Assembly (NCBI RefSeq): GCF_009735625.1
Contig: NZ_CP046244.1
Span: 3,112,909-3,176,908, forward strand
From: Moorella glycerini
GTDB taxonomy: Bacteria > Bacillota > DSM-521 > Neomoorellales > Neomoorellaceae
Direction of reading: 5' to 3'
DNA length: 64,000 nucleotides
Made by a program: the position numbers and the translations under genes. Below are positions 62,955-64,000 of this stretch, one piece after another (the first letter of the stretch is position 1; every line of letters begins with the position of its first letter). The notes beneath the pieces are model-generated. The model was not told the DNA's origin, did not search any database, and was given only the letters and a program-made list of their open reading frames with translations.

Positions 62955-63345
62955 TCACATTTTGTGACACTTTTTTTGCTATTTCCGTAGCCATTGCCCA
63001 AGCAGGACGCGAAGAAGCAGAAAACCTGGGAAACATTGACAATAAACCCGAAGCGATTGCCAAATTGGTACGGCGTTTAAGGGGACCGATAGAAAATCTA
63101 CCGGCAACTAAAAGCCATGGAGCCAATTTCCCATCATTAATACCGCAACGGTCAGGAGAACGAGTAAAGACCGACCGACGGGATGCTAGGAAACTAGCCC
63201 GCTTACTACGCAGCGGTGAATTAACGCCAGTATGGGTAGCAGATGAAAAAGAAGAAGCCTTGCGCCACCTGACCCGCGCCTATGAAGACGCTCAGGAAGA
63301 TATTCTACGCAAGAAGAACCAGAACGGCAAACTGCTATTATGTTT
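62955..63345 (+). pseudogene. IS110-family transposase remnant
   Basis: Pieces of an IS110-type transposase: SVAIAQAGREEAENLGNI, then SLIPQRSGERVKTDRRDARK and LARLLRSGELTPVWVADE continuing to about 63340. Between them the frame shifts (IYRQLKAM is in another frame near 63098), the GPCGY region is gone, and the C-terminal half is absent. Confidence 0.75.
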
Positions 63346-63451
63346 AGATAGTGTCACGCCATTGTATGATTTTTTTCGAAATGAGCTCCACAATTTGGTT
63401 CAAGACCTTGCCTTTGTTATGCTCTTTTCAACATCTATAAAAGTTAATACT

Positions 63452-63994
63452 CTATTTGAATACGTTTCTTTGGTAAAAAACCACCTGGACAAAAATAACT
63501 CTATCCCAAGCTCCCTTATAAGAAACCATACCTGGACATTTTTCGGCATTTATGCAATTAATACATAGATTCCCCTTTACTCTAGCCTCTTTTGGTTTAA
63601 CACTATCCTTTTTTGATAGTTTCTTGGGTTTATATTGAAACTGATGTTCGCCACGCTCAATTTGATTTTTCATGTTGCTCGAATTTTTATTTTCCCATTT
63701 TCTTTTAACTGCATCATCTTTTCTTAGAATCTGCAAGGCTAATTCTTTTCGCCCTACCAACGCAAGTGAAGCAGCAGCATATTGGCGTATTTCATCATTT
63801 TTAGGCTGGAGACGATATGCCCTCAATAAGTAACCACACGCCGACTCAAAACTATCAGATTTTATACTTACTAATCCCAAAAGCACTAATGCCTGTAACA
63901 ATAATGCAAGATTATCGTCAGTAGTGGCAACTATTGATCTCAAAATTTTGGTAGCTTCTAACCAATTATAGCTTTTTATCATGCAAACTGACAT
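63452..63994 (-). CDS. TPR-like protein, possibly continuing beyond the window
   Basis: 180 residues visible. Helical repeats (LLLQALVLLGLVSIKSDSFE, GYLLRAYRLQPKNDEIRQYA) suggest two TPR-type units, then a basic linker (KPKKLSKKDSVKPKEARVK) and a C-terminal cysteine cluster CINCINAEKCPG. Base composition is much more AT-rich than the rest of the window, suggesting recent acquisition. The frame is open to the edge, so the ATG at 63994 may be internal. Function unknown. Confidence 0.55.
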   Translation of the reverse strand: MSVCMIKSYNWLEATKILRSIVATTDDNLALLLQALVLLGLVSIKSDSFESACGYLLRAYRLQPKNDEIRQYAAASLALVGRKELALQILRKDDAVKRKWENKNSSNMKNQIERGEHQFQYKPKKLSKKDSVKPKEARVKGNLCINCINAEKCPGMVSYKGAWDRVIFVQVVFYQRNVFK

Positions 63995-64000
63995 TTGTAA

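Overview
The window looks like chromosome of a Moorella-type bacterium: a GC-rich, endospore-forming, anaerobic Firmicute close to M. thermoacetica. The basis is the gene content (spoVA, spmAB, GerW, cotJABC, H+-pyrophosphatase, 2-hydroxyacyl-CoA dehydratase-type activases) and the protein sequences. This is recognition from memory, not a database match.

Positions 1-14.9 kb, all on the minus strand, form one aromatic amino acid supercluster. In transcription order it holds a HutP-like RNA-binding protein gene, aroH, trpE-G-D-C-F-B-A, aroF, pheA, tyrA, aroA, cmk, plsC and the 5' part of ispH, which runs off the window. The leaders carry RNA-level control. A row of about ten (G/U)AG triplets plus a terminator precedes trpE (a TRAP-type attenuator), and a 12-base repeat occurs in the aroH and aroF leaders.

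Positions 15-31 kb start with a cyclic-di-AMP riboswitch that feeds a plus-strand transporter operon (APC permease, small membrane protein, Usp protein, two TrkA-type RCK proteins, the last one frameshifted). Then come hppA, ilvC, cobO, rluB, a PAP2 phosphatase, ogt, spmA/spmB, gerW, a DUF2953 protein, scpA/scpB, trpS, an M50 protease and a tRNA nucleotidyltransferase-type gene. Positions 31-40 kb hold lysA and a carbohydrate/osmolyte block: a GT4 glycosyltransferase, a glycogen-debranching-type enzyme, and otsA-otsB-galU behind a second c-di-AMP riboswitch. Positions 40-50 kb hold three genes related to 2-hydroxyacyl-CoA dehydratase systems directly behind the spoVAC-AD-AE-AF operon, then a GH15 glucoamylase/trehalase-type enzyme, a UPF0210 protein and an ACT protein.

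Positions 50-64 kb are more accessory: a TorD-like chaperone with a multi-[4Fe-4S] protein, a large HprK/PEPCK-like P-loop protein behind a possible riboswitch-like leader, a HAD hydrolase and a Ca2+/Mn2+-type P-ATPase. An IS1380-family element (58553-60247) has inserted between that ATPase and an intact yybP-ykoY (Mn2+) riboswitch. Then come cotJABC and a decayed zone with remnants of BrnT/BrnA and HEPN/MNT toxin-antitoxin pairs, a cotJC fragment and an IS110-type transposase remnant. The window ends in an AT-rich TPR-like gene.
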